DNA of 64,000 nucleotides, from contig CAZMXS010000014.1 of NCBI GenBank assembly GCA_964570325.1, positions 8,108 to 72,107 of the forward strand, given 5' to 3'. Under the pieces are notes generated by a model, which was not told the origin of the DNA, did not search any database, and saw nothing but the letters and a program-made list of their open reading frames with translations. Shown in pieces: positions 56,638 to 63,954 of the stretch. Position 1 is the stretch's first letter, and every line of letters starts with the position of its first letter. This DNA comes from CAZMXS01 sp964570325. GTDB taxonomy: Bacteria; Verrucomicrobiota; Kiritimatiellia; CAIQIC01; CAZMXS01. The translations under genes and the position numbers were made by a program.

Positions 56638-57717
56638 CTACGCCGTCGGGCCGGTATCCATGTAAAGGCGCATGAAGCGGGCGGTGTCCCAAACATAGCG
56701 TTCCAGGGCAGTCTGCCGCCCTTGCGCGCCGAGGCGCCGCCGCAGGGCGGGGTCGCCGGCAAGGCGGGCCATGTGGCCGGCCAGGTCCGGCACGTCGCGG
56801 TAGATAAATCCGCCGCCGCGATCCAGCTTCTCCTGAAACACCATGCGGTCGCTGGCGATCACCGGCAGTTCGGTCAGCATGCCCTGCACGATAGCCTGCG
56901 AGAACGTTTCCCGCATGACCTCTTCGTCGCGCGAGGGGCAGAGCATCACGTCCATCGCGCGCAGCCAGTCCGGGATGCGCTCCGGCGGCATCCATTCGTA
57001 CGGCACAATGTTCGGCTCCGGAAAATGTGGCGGGTTGGTGAACGAGGCCAGATGCAGGACGCAACGCTCGCGCACCGCCGCCGGCAAACGACGAAAGGCT
57101 TCAACCGCCGTGTCCGCGCCCTTCCAGGCGTTGTCGAGCATACCCATCACGCAGAAATTGACCGGCCCGCCGACCGGCTTTTCCGGCCCGGCGTGGAACT
57201 GATCCGCCCCGAATATCCCGTAATCAACGTGCACGCCCGGATAGCCGGCCGCTCGAAACGGTTCGGCGATCTTTTCGTTCACGGCCACGACGTGGCCCGG
57301 CACGGCGCCGAACATCTTCACGAACCGCGGCGTGGCTTCACGGTGCGCAATCAGCACGCATGACCGGAAAACGCCGGCGCGTCGGAGAAAAAACACCAAC
57401 GGCAGGAGACCGTTGCCGACGTTGCCCAGCAGGAGCACATCATGTCGGCGGCCCAGCAGGCGCGCGCCGGACAGCAGGCCGGCGAACCAGTTCACGCCGC
57501 CGCCCGCCACGTAAACCATGTCCGGCCGGTGCGGCTTCAGCGCGTGCTCAATCGCGCCTCGCCACGAACGATCGGCCGCAATCGTCACCGGCCGGCCGAG
57601 CCGCAGAAAATCGCGCAACAGGTTCAGGTTGAACAGTTCTACGCCGCGCAGGACCGGCGGCTGGGTTTTGAGAAAGACCTTGTCGAGAAAGAGGATTGGA
57701 GGGAAGGCGGCCGTCAT
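56638..57717 (-). CDS. GT4-like glycosyltransferase
   Basis: 359 residues from the ATG at 57717; the open frame further upstream is only translated hexamer repeat (serine/threonine/arginine). The N-terminal part contains LGNVGNGLLPLVFFL, the C-terminal donor domain FCVMGMLDNAWKGADTAVEAF, PYEWMPPERIPDWLRAMDVML and the GT-B loop SRDEEVMRETFSQAIVQGM. A sugar donor and acceptor cannot be named. The Shine-Dalgarno AGGAG four bases before the ATG is supplied by the hexamer repeat element A1. It is the last gene of the sugar-uptake locus. Confidence 0.85.
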   Translation of the reverse strand: MTAAFPPILFLDKVFLKTQPPVLRGVELFNLNLLRDFLRLGRPVTIAADRSWRGAIEHALKPHRPDMVYVAGGGVNWFAGLLSGARLLGRRHDVLLLGNVGNGLLPLVFFLRRAGVFRSCVLIAHREATPRFVKMFGAVPGHVVAVNEKIAEPFRAAGYPGVHVDYGIFGADQFHAGPEKPVGGPVNFCVMGMLDNAWKGADTAVEAFRRLPAAVRERCVLHLASFTNPPHFPEPNIVPYEWMPPERIPDWLRAMDVMLCPSRDEEVMRETFSQAIVQGMLTELPVIASDRMVFQEKLDRGGGFIYRDVPDLAGHMARLAGDPALRRRLGAQGRQTALERYVWDTARFMRLYMDTGPTA

Positions 57718-57720
57718 TGC

Positions 57721-57844
57721 ACTCCTACTCCTACTCCTACTCATACTCGTACTCGTACTCATACTCGTACTCGTACTCATACTCGTACTCGACCAGCATC
57801 GATCGAGTAGGAGTACGAGTACGATCCGCGAGTACGAGAAATTC
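57721..57844. repeat. Hexamer palindromic element A1, empty copy
   Basis: Twelve degenerate TACTCN hexamers (57721-57792), a 10-base centre and the inverted arm (57803-57844). The inner 29 bases of the left arm match arm A2 (59922-59950) at 28 positions. The right arm matches A3 (60365-60404) at about 37 of 40 with a 2-base gap. The two arms of the four-helix-bundle cassette are thus present here without the gene. The left arm provides the ribosome binding site of the glycosyltransferase. Confidence 0.8.
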
Positions 57845-57863
57845 TTTCATGCATGGCAATGCA

Positions 57864-59915
57864 TCACCCCTTCACGGCGCCCTCGGTTAATCCCTTGATG
57901 AAGAGCTTCATTGAGAAAATAAACAGGATGATAATCGGGATACTGGCGATCGCATAACCGGCCATCAGCGGGCCCCAGAGCTTGATGTATTCGCCCGCCA
58001 TGTAGAGCAACTGGACCATCACCGGCAGACGCGCGTGCTCGCGAATAACAATCAGCGGCAAGACGAAATCATTCCACGCGCCGATGAAACTCATCACGCC
58101 GACCGTCCCCAGAATCGGGCCGGACAACGGCAGGACAATGTTCTTCATCTGCTGGAAATGGTTGGCGCCATCAATCTCGGCCGCCTCGAACAAGTCCTGC
58201 GGCGTGTCCTGGATGAAATTGCGCAGCACGAAAATGCCGAAAATCTGCCCGCCGGAGGCGCCGACGATGATCAGCGCCGAGAGCGTGTTGAGCAGGCTCA
58301 AGTCGCGCAGCAAAATGAACAGCGGGACGAGGTTGGCGATTGCCGGCATCATCATCAGCACCAACAGCGCGTTCCAGAGGAACCCCGAGGCCGGCATCCG
58401 CAGGCGCGCGAAGAAGTAGGCGCCGCACAGCGCCAGCCCGAGTGTCGCCAAAGTCGAGCTGGTTGAAATGAAGAGGCTATTGGCGACTGTCGGCGTCACC
58501 AGGTCCCATGCCGTGCGCCAGTTCTCCCAGTGCAGCGGCCGAGTCAGCGCCGCCGGAGCAAGGTAGAACTGCTCATTGTCCTTCACGCTGACAATAATCA
58601 TCAGGTACAGCGGCAGGAATGCGAACGCCAACACCAGCCAAATCCACAGGTGCTTGCACAGACGCAGTCCCAGCGAGGCCGCCTGGTCGCAGAACCGGTG
58701 GAAGGGGTTGTTTTGCCGTGCAAAAGCCCGCGCCACATAGCGATCTCCTGCGCTCGGGCCCGCAGTCGGCGCGGCCGCGCGCAACCCAGCGGCCTGGCGC
58801 GCCCACCAGGCGGCCAACACGCCCCACGGCAGGCCCAGCAGTAGCAAGACCACCCCCAAACCCAGCCAATTGGCGGTCTTGGATGCGGCGCTGTAGCCCA
58901 GCAGGCCGGCGCCGGCGGCCAGCAGGAGGCCCTTGATCGTGAACCGACGGGTTTTTGTCATGGACTCCGTCTCCATGACCATGGTGCTGATCTTTTGCAG
59001 CAGCATGACGACAATCGTCAGGATAATACCGACCGCGCAAGCGTAGCCCATCTGCTGGTCGAGGAAGGCCTTGCGGATCATGAACAGCGCAGGAACGGTT
59101 GCCTTGCCGCCCGGCCCCCCGAAGATGCCGGCCAGCGCGAGGATCATGCCGGCGTCCTTGACCGTGTCGATGATAACGAAAACCAGCAACAAATAGATTG
59201 AACCCATGATCAGCGGCAGCTCGATCCGCGTGAACTTGGACCACCAGTTTACGCCGTCAATTTCAGCCGCCTCGTAAATATCCTTGGGAATGTTCTGCAG
59301 CTTGGCCAGGTGGGTCAGCACCGCAAACGAGCCAACCCACGGGAAGCCCCAGACAATGCAGGCGGTGATGATCAGGCGCGGATCGCCGAGCCACGCGGGC
59401 ATGATCCCCGGCTGAAAAACTCCGTCCCACCCGAAAACCCGGTCGAGCCGGCAGAGCACGTCGAAAAGGCCCGACGAGATGAGGAACTTGTTGAGGTAGC
59501 CGGAGGTAGCCTCGAAGAAGAACGAGCGCCAGATCAGAACAACGATCAGGCCGGGAATAACCATCGGCACGACGAACAAGGCGCGGTAGAGGAACTGCAT
59601 TTTATCGCTCTTGCAGCGGTGGATGGCGACGGCCACCAACAGCGCCGGGATCATTTTGACCACGTTCCACGCGCCCAGGATGAACGCCAGCTTGAACGAG
59701 TTCCAGAACTCCGTGTTCTTCAGCAGGTCAATATAGTTGGCCAGGCCGACAAACTCGGAGATGTCCGCGCCGTTCCAGCGGTAGAAGCTGTGAAAGATGC
59801 CGCTGGAGGCCGGGTAATACTGGAACAGCGCGATCAGGATCACCGTCGGAAGGATAAACAAATAGATTTCCCAGTGGTGCCTGACCTGGTCCAGCCTGAC
59901 GGGTTTGGGTGTCAT
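57864..59915 (-). CDS. Fused ABC sugar-transporter permease (MalF-MalG fusion)
   Basis: 683 residues, about the sum of two permeases. The N-terminal half (to about residue 310) is MalF/UgpA-like with the ATPase-contact EAA motif EAAEIDGVNWWSKFTRIELP. A poorly conserved membrane linker follows (about 315-430). The C-terminal half is MalG/UgpE-like with a second EAA motif EAAEIDGANHFQQMKNIVLP. A single polypeptide would form the whole membrane pore for carbohydrate import. The Shine-Dalgarno (CGAGG, six bases upstream) comes from the end of repeat A2. No ATPase gene is in the window; a shared MsmX-type ATPase elsewhere is assumed. Confidence 0.9.
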   Translation of the reverse strand: MTPKPVRLDQVRHHWEIYLFILPTVILIALFQYYPASSGIFHSFYRWNGADISEFVGLANYIDLLKNTEFWNSFKLAFILGAWNVVKMIPALLVAVAIHRCKSDKMQFLYRALFVVPMVIPGLIVVLIWRSFFFEATSGYLNKFLISSGLFDVLCRLDRVFGWDGVFQPGIMPAWLGDPRLIITACIVWGFPWVGSFAVLTHLAKLQNIPKDIYEAAEIDGVNWWSKFTRIELPLIMGSIYLLLVFVIIDTVKDAGMILALAGIFGGPGGKATVPALFMIRKAFLDQQMGYACAVGIILTIVVMLLQKISTMVMETESMTKTRRFTIKGLLLAAGAGLLGYSAASKTANWLGLGVVLLLLGLPWGVLAAWWARQAAGLRAAAPTAGPSAGDRYVARAFARQNNPFHRFCDQAASLGLRLCKHLWIWLVLAFAFLPLYLMIIVSVKDNEQFYLAPAALTRPLHWENWRTAWDLVTPTVANSLFISTSSTLATLGLALCGAYFFARLRMPASGFLWNALLVLMMMPAIANLVPLFILLRDLSLLNTLSALIIVGASGGQIFGIFVLRNFIQDTPQDLFEAAEIDGANHFQQMKNIVLPLSGPILGTVGVMSFIGAWNDFVLPLIVIREHARLPVMVQLLYMAGEYIKLWGPLMAGYAIASIPIIILFIFSMKLFIKGLTEGAVKG

Positions 59916-59921
59916 GACATC

Positions 59922-59950
59922 CTCGTACTCGTACTCCTACTCGTACTCGA
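59922..59950. repeat. Inverted hexamer arm A2
   Basis: 29 bases of TACTCG/TACTCC hexamers ending in CTCGA. Differs at one base from 57764-57792. Encodes the C-terminal EYE and the TAG of the four-helix-bundle gene and forms the permease ribosome binding site. Confidence 0.85.
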
Positions 59951-60353
59951 TCCTTCCTCCCTCCGATGAGCCATAGGTTCCCGCATCCTCGCGAATCCGG
60001 CTGCTCACGGCGGAAATCAATTCCACCAACATCGAGACAATTCTGGCCAGGCTGGTTTTACCGGCTTCGACCTGGTTTTCGGGAACCAGCCGGCGAGCCA
60101 CCAGAACATCCAAGCAAGCGGCGCACTCAACGGTTGAGCCATAGGCGATTTCCAGGAAACGCACACGGTCGCGGGACGAAAACTTGCCGTTGCCCTCGGC
60201 AATATTAAGCGCAATGCTGGTGGCGGAACGGTCCAGTTGGTCTCGGACGGCAAAACGGGCGGGAACCGCTTCAAGCAGGTCAGGCAGCCAGGCATTGAAT
60301 TGGATCGTCTGTTGGTACACATCCAGTTTCTCATGGTCGAAATATGGTTTCAT
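59937..60353 (-). CDS. Four-helix-bundle (S23/IVP) protein
   Basis: 138 residues from the ATG at 60353. KPYFDHEKLDVYQQTIQF, AVRDQLDRSATSIALNIAEG and RDRVRFLEIAYGSTVECAA are the signature blocks of the four helix bundle/23S rRNA intervening-sequence protein family (TIGR02436, PF05635). These genes occur inside 23S rRNA insertions, in diversity-generating retroelements (Avd) and as free-standing genes; their biochemical role is poorly known. Here it is free-standing, bracketed by inverted hexamer repeats, and its stop codon lies inside one of them. It splits an ABC transporter operon. Confidence 0.9.
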   Translation of the reverse strand: MKPYFDHEKLDVYQQTIQFNAWLPDLLEAVPARFAVRDQLDRSATSIALNIAEGNGKFSSRDRVRFLEIAYGSTVECAACLDVLVARRLVPENQVEAGKTSLARIVSMLVELISAVSSRIREDAGTYGSSEGGRIEYE

Positions 60354-60364
60354 TTTTTTCTCTT

Positions 60365-60404
60365 TCGAGTAGGAGTACGAGTAGGATGGGCGAGTACGAG
60401 ATTC
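60365..60404. repeat. Inverted hexamer arm A3
   Basis: 40 bases of GAGTAG/GAGTAC hexamers with an interior GGATGGGC. Nearly identical to 57803-57844. It abuts the TAG of the solute-binding protein gene. Confidence 0.85.
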
Positions 60405-62092
60405 TATTTCCCTAACACCCGCTTCCTTATTTTCTCCAGCACCGCCGGCCCGTACTCGTACGGCCCGACCGCCTGTAGATCCGGCCCCTCCTCGATCAAC
60501 TTCAACTGGCGACTGTGCGCCAGTTCCGACCACACCTGGCGCTGGGTGGTCAGCGCGCGATATTTGACCCAGGCCGATTCCGACTCCTCGCCCGCCACCG
60601 CCAGTGCGCGCGCGCGGATCGCCGACAAGAACTGCTCGTTGCGCTGCATGCCGCGGCGCCAGTCGCGTTGTTGCTCCATGAAATCCACCTTGCCGCGCTC
60701 CTTGTAAAATGGCTCGAACTCCCGGACCATATCGTCGTAGGAAATCTGGTTGACCTGATACAGCGAGTAGAGCTGCATCCATTTTGTCCAGGTCTCGCCG
60801 CCCAGCCAGAGGTTCAGCGCCCCATAAACGCCCTCCAGATGCGGATCGAAGGCTTTCAAGAGCGGATCCATCTCAGTGCCGACGATGCAGGGAATCCAGC
60901 CGATGATCCGGTTCAGCTCCTCGTTTTCCGGTTGCGACGCCATGAACAGCATGAAGTCCAGCGCGATGTCCGGGTGCGCGCTCGTGCGGGTGATGCCGAA
61001 CCGGAAGCCGCTGCCGGGCGACTCATACACCGGGCCTTCGACCACTGAGCCGAACTCCGGGTCCGCCTTCGTCGGCAGCGGAAAATCCATGACCCCGACC
61101 TCGAACCGGCCCTCGGCCTGCTTCTGCAGGCTGCGCGCGTCCCAGGTGCCGGTGGTCATAAAGACCGCCTTCTGCTGGGCGAAAAGGAAGACGGCCTCAT
61201 CGCGCGTCAGCCCGGTGTAGCCGGTTTGGAAGAAGTCGGTCACCGCGCGCAGCATCATGAATTTGGCCCGAATCGGCGGAAACTGGAAATTGACCCGGCC
61301 GGTGCGGAACGCGACGAACAGCTCGTCGTTGCCGACAAATGCGTCGCGGTTGAAGTCCGCCTTGCGCACCGTGCCGTAGGTCATCGGGTCGAACATCATG
61401 CCGTCCCACATGCCGAAATGGTATCCCGAGCCGGCGATCGCGACGTAGGGCTTGCCGAACTCGTTGGTTTGGGACGCGATTTGCCGGCAGACCTCCAAGA
61501 ACTTGCGGTACTCCGTCGGCGCCGTGTCGAGGCCGGTCAGCTTTTTCAGCAGATCCTTGTTGTAGAAGATGCGCACCCCGAACTGCGAGAGCGGCACGCT
61601 CATGTATTCCTGCAGCTCGGTGACGAAGGCCGTCTTCATCCCGTCCTTGTAGGTCTGCCGGAGTGGCGTGCTGGCGATTGTCGTCCCCGCATTGTAAGGA
61701 TTGATCCGATTAACATCGCGCGAGAGCGGGAGAAAATAGCGGTTGTAGTAAGACAGCCAGATATTGTCGGGCAGGCTGCCGCCGACCTGCAACAGGTCCG
61801 GCGCCGTGCCGCCCATGAGCTGGGTGCTGACCCACTGGCCGTAGGTACCTTCAGGAATCGCGTCCTGGATAATGTAAACATTCGGATGCCGTTCCCGGTA
61901 TTTTTCAGCCATGACATTCAGCGCGTCACGGACGCTGGTCTCGAGCTGCCAATGGCCGATCCGCAGGATCGTCGCGCCCGGCGGCGTCTGCTCCCGGCGG
62001 TAGACCACGATCATGAACGCTGACCAGAGGAACACGCCGATAACCACGATCAGCGCGTAGTAGGCCTTGATGAATTGGAGCAACTTCGACAT
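60404..62092 (-). CDS. Extracellular sugar-binding protein (family 1 solute-binding)
   Basis: 562 residues from the ATG at 62092. The N-terminus has a membrane-type signal (YYALIVVIGVFLWSAFMIVVY). ATILRIGHWQLETSVRDALN and YREREHPN-like RERHPNVYIIQDAIPEG are the usual opening of family 1 binding proteins, with MGGTAPDLLQVGG and FAQQKAVFMTTGTWDARS further on. The C-terminal 100 residues are an extra helical segment. Binds an oligosaccharide or sugar phosphate and delivers it to the fused permease. Its ATG overlaps the GxxExxY stop by one base (TGATG). Confidence 0.88.
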   Translation of the reverse strand: MSKLLQFIKAYYALIVVIGVFLWSAFMIVVYRREQTPPGATILRIGHWQLETSVRDALNVMAEKYRERHPNVYIIQDAIPEGTYGQWVSTQLMGGTAPDLLQVGGSLPDNIWLSYYNRYFLPLSRDVNRINPYNAGTTIASTPLRQTYKDGMKTAFVTELQEYMSVPLSQFGVRIFYNKDLLKKLTGLDTAPTEYRKFLEVCRQIASQTNEFGKPYVAIAGSGYHFGMWDGMMFDPMTYGTVRKADFNRDAFVGNDELFVAFRTGRVNFQFPPIRAKFMMLRAVTDFFQTGYTGLTRDEAVFLFAQQKAVFMTTGTWDARSLQKQAEGRFEVGVMDFPLPTKADPEFGSVVEGPVYESPGSGFRFGITRTSAHPDIALDFMLFMASQPENEELNRIIGWIPCIVGTEMDPLLKAFDPHLEGVYGALNLWLGGETWTKWMQLYSLYQVNQISYDDMVREFEPFYKERGKVDFMEQQRDWRRGMQRNEQFLSAIRARALAVAGEESESAWVKYRALTTQRQVWSELAHSRQLKLIEEGPDLQAVGPYEYGPAVLEKIRKRVLGK

Positions 62093-62535
62093 CAAACCAG
62101 CGCCTCATCCAGAAAAGATTCGGAGTTGACCGCGGATTTCGCGGATGGCGCGGATGAAATATATGTGCGAACGACCCGGTTCCATTGCCGGCGGGCAAAC
62201 TTGAAGTTGACAAGCATGGCCAACTGCAGGCCGGTAATGGCCAAGTATCCCGTCATTTGAGCCGTATGGTTTTCATTGAAGGTGGTCACGACCTTGGGAT
62301 CCACAATCACCTGGTCGTCAACGATCATGTCTGGAATCAAGACCCCGATCTTTTGTTCGCGGAAATACACGGGAAACTTTTTTTGCTGAGCGACTTTCTG
62401 CCCCTGCCGCCCCAGCTCAATTACCAACGCATTCTCATAAAGTTTTTCATCCAATCCCGGCTTGAGTTCGTTCAAAACGTACATGACCGCACCCATAATG
62501 CTATGGCTCATTCCCTCATGTATTAACTGTCCCAT
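62092..62535 (-). CDS. GxxExxY protein
   Basis: 147 residues. GLDEKLYENALVIELGRQGQ contains the family motif GxxExxY, and PVYFREQKIGVLIPDMIVDD and ALLKSIxx-like LAITGLQLAMLVNF match the restriction-endonuclease-like fold of this family (TIGR04256, PF13366). Function is unknown; a nuclease fold is suspected. The last codons (SSAPSAKSAVN) are translated from repeat arm B1, so the normal C-terminus appears extended. The stop overlaps the solute-binding protein start (TGATG). Confidence 0.9.
   Translation of the reverse strand: MGQLIHEGMSHSIMGAVMYVLNELKPGLDEKLYENALVIELGRQGQKVAQQKKFPVYFREQKIGVLIPDMIVDDQVIVDPKVVTTFNENHTAQMTGYLAITGLQLAMLVNFKFARRQWNRVVRTYISSAPSAKSAVNSESFLDEALV
62126..62158. repeat. 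Inverted arm B1
   Basis: 33 bases built from CGCGGAT units (ACCGCGGATTTCGCGGATGG core). Overlaps the 3' end of the GxxExxY gene. Confidence 0.85.
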
Positions 62536-62557
62536 CTACCCCGATCCTTTCCTTGCC

Positions 62558-62592
62558 TTCCCATCCGCGCCATCCGCGTAATCCGCGGTTAA
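62558..62592. repeat. Inverted arm B2
   Basis: Reverse complement of B1 with about four differences (CCATCCGCGTAATCCGCGGT core). Lies between the TPR lipoprotein stop and the GxxExxY start. Confidence 0.85.
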
Positions 62593-62600
62593 AAAAATCA

Positions 62601-63485
62601 TCATCCCCCGGCCTTTATCTTCGCTTCCAGCTCGTCCATCCGCTTCAGCGCCTGCCGCGCGCCATAAATCCGGATGTCGCGCGGATACTCCGCGATCAGC
62701 TTGTTGTAGAACTTGCGCGCGGTCTCAAAATCGCCGACCTCGAACTCCGCGATCGTCGCAATGTTCCAATACTGCCAGGCAAATTCGGTGAAGGGGTTGG
62801 AGGGATCCACCTCGGTTGTGTCGAACGATTTCAGCTCGCATTCCAGGCGCTGCTCCGGCATGCCCAGCGTCTGGTAGCCGACCGCCAGCAGGGACCAGGC
62901 CGGACCGATGAACCGGTTGGACGGATTCTGGACGGCGGCCAACAGGTTGGAGATCGCCTGCCGCGTGTCGGCCTCTTGCAGCGTCTGAATCAGAATCGAG
63001 TTGTAGTAGATGAAGGCCTCTTCCGCCGCCAGATGGCCGGGAAACCGCGTCATAACATCCTGATAGGCTTTCTTCACGGCGGGGTAGTCCGGCTCCGCGC
63101 CCACCGGCACCAGGTGCTGCATCCGGGCCAACCCCAAGAGCGACCAGGCCGCTAGGTCATGCCGGGGGTATTGATCCAGGATCTCGGCGTAAAGCTTACG
63201 CGCCCGCTCCGGGTCTTCGCCGGGCCGGCGCAAATTAACCGTGGTCGCCAAGCCGTAGAGCGCCTGGGCCCGGGCTTCGGACCCGGCCGGCGCGGCGGCC
63301 AGCGCGGCCTCGAAATCGGCCTCCGCGCGGTCGTACTCGCTCAGGGTGTAGTTGTTCCAGCCCGCCTTGATCAGCGTGGCCGGGTCGGCCGCCGTTTTTC
63401 TGGCGGAGCAGGCGCACAACATCAGCGCGACGCCCGCGAGGCCCGCCAACCAGCACGTTTTTTTTATTTTCAGGCTGAAACCCAT
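62601..63485 (-). CDS. TPR-repeat lipoprotein
   Basis: 294 residues from the ATG at 63485, which starts a lipoprotein signal (WLAGLAGVALMLCAC). Tetratricopeptide units follow: LIKAGWNNYTLSEYDRAEAD, QALYGLATTVNLRRPGEDP, YNKLIAEYPRDIRIYGARQA. TPR lipoproteins scaffold protein complexes at the outer membrane or periplasm. The gene heads the leftward sugar-uptake locus, so it may assist substrate capture. The frame is open to 63554, but that part has no signal features. Confidence 0.85.
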   Translation of the reverse strand: MGFSLKIKKTCWLAGLAGVALMLCACSARKTAADPATLIKAGWNNYTLSEYDRAEADFEAALAAAPAGSEARAQALYGLATTVNLRRPGEDPERARKLYAEILDQYPRHDLAAWSLLGLARMQHLVPVGAEPDYPAVKKAYQDVMTRFPGHLAAEEAFIYYNSILIQTLQEADTRQAISNLLAAVQNPSNRFIGPAWSLLAVGYQTLGMPEQRLECELKSFDTTEVDPSNPFTEFAWQYWNIATIAEFEVGDFETARKFYNKLIAEYPRDIRIYGARQALKRMDELEAKIKAGG

Positions 63486-63665
63486 GGCCGCTTCCGCGCG
63501 CGCAATCTGCCAGAATGCCGGCGTGTTTAGCCAGACTTTTTTGGGGCGGATCAAAGCGCCGCATGGCAGGCGCTTCCCCGTAGCCGCGCGCGCAAGGGCA
63601 GAACCGCCGCCGACAACCCCATTATGGCAGGACCTGCCCCGGACGTACCGATTGATTTTAATTTT

Positions 63666-63720
63666 TTACCGCCGATTTCGCGGATGGTTTATCTGCGCCA
63701 TCCGCGATATCCGCGGTCAA
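63666..63720. repeat. GCGGAT palindromic element B3, empty copy
   Basis: Left arm 63666-63687, a short centre (TTTATCT) and right arm 63695-63720. The right arm matches the complement of B1 at 25 of 26 positions. The two arms of cassette B are present without the GxxExxY gene, and the whole can fold into one hairpin. Confidence 0.8.
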
Positions 63721-63954
63721 ACCGTCGCATGCATGGCGACGAGATCCACCCGCCGGTGGCCGGCTGTTCGGGACGACAAAACCGGGAAGCGGTTACGCCA
63801 AGCCCACGCTTACACCCGCGCCAGTTCCCTGGACGGCCGTTGTATGCCGGCCGCTTCGGGCAAACCGTCCAGCAAACCCTGCGCACTCAAGTGGTAATCA
63901 AGCGCGGGCCAATGAATGCCCAGCCCGCGAAAACTGCGCCCCGCTCGCGCCCTT

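Larger units (their letters stand above)
59922..60404. mobile_element. Cassette A: four-helix-bundle gene between inverted hexamer repeats
   Basis: The unit is bounded by arm A2 (59922-59950, TACTC orientation) and arm A3 (60365-60404, GAGTA orientation), which are inverted relative to each other. It lies exactly between the stop of the solute-binding protein and the start of the permease. The gene inside uses arm A2 as its last codons and stop. An empty copy of the same arms is 2.1 kb away at 57721-57844. Mobility by a trans-acting enzyme is inferred. Confidence 0.65.
62126..62592. mobile_element. Cassette B: GxxExxY gene between inverted GCGGAT repeats
   Basis: Arms B1 (62126-62158) and B2 (62558-62592) are inverted copies, identical at about 29 of 33 positions. 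They enclose the GxxExxY gene, and the unit sits between the TPR lipoprotein and the solute-binding protein genes. An empty copy of the palindrome is at 63666-63720. The parallel with cassette A is close. Movement by a trans-acting enzyme is inferred. Confidence 0.65.

Noticed and set aside
57721..57792. Possible CRISPR-like array from regular repeats
   Set aside because: Units are contiguous hexamers with no spacers and no cas genes nearby.
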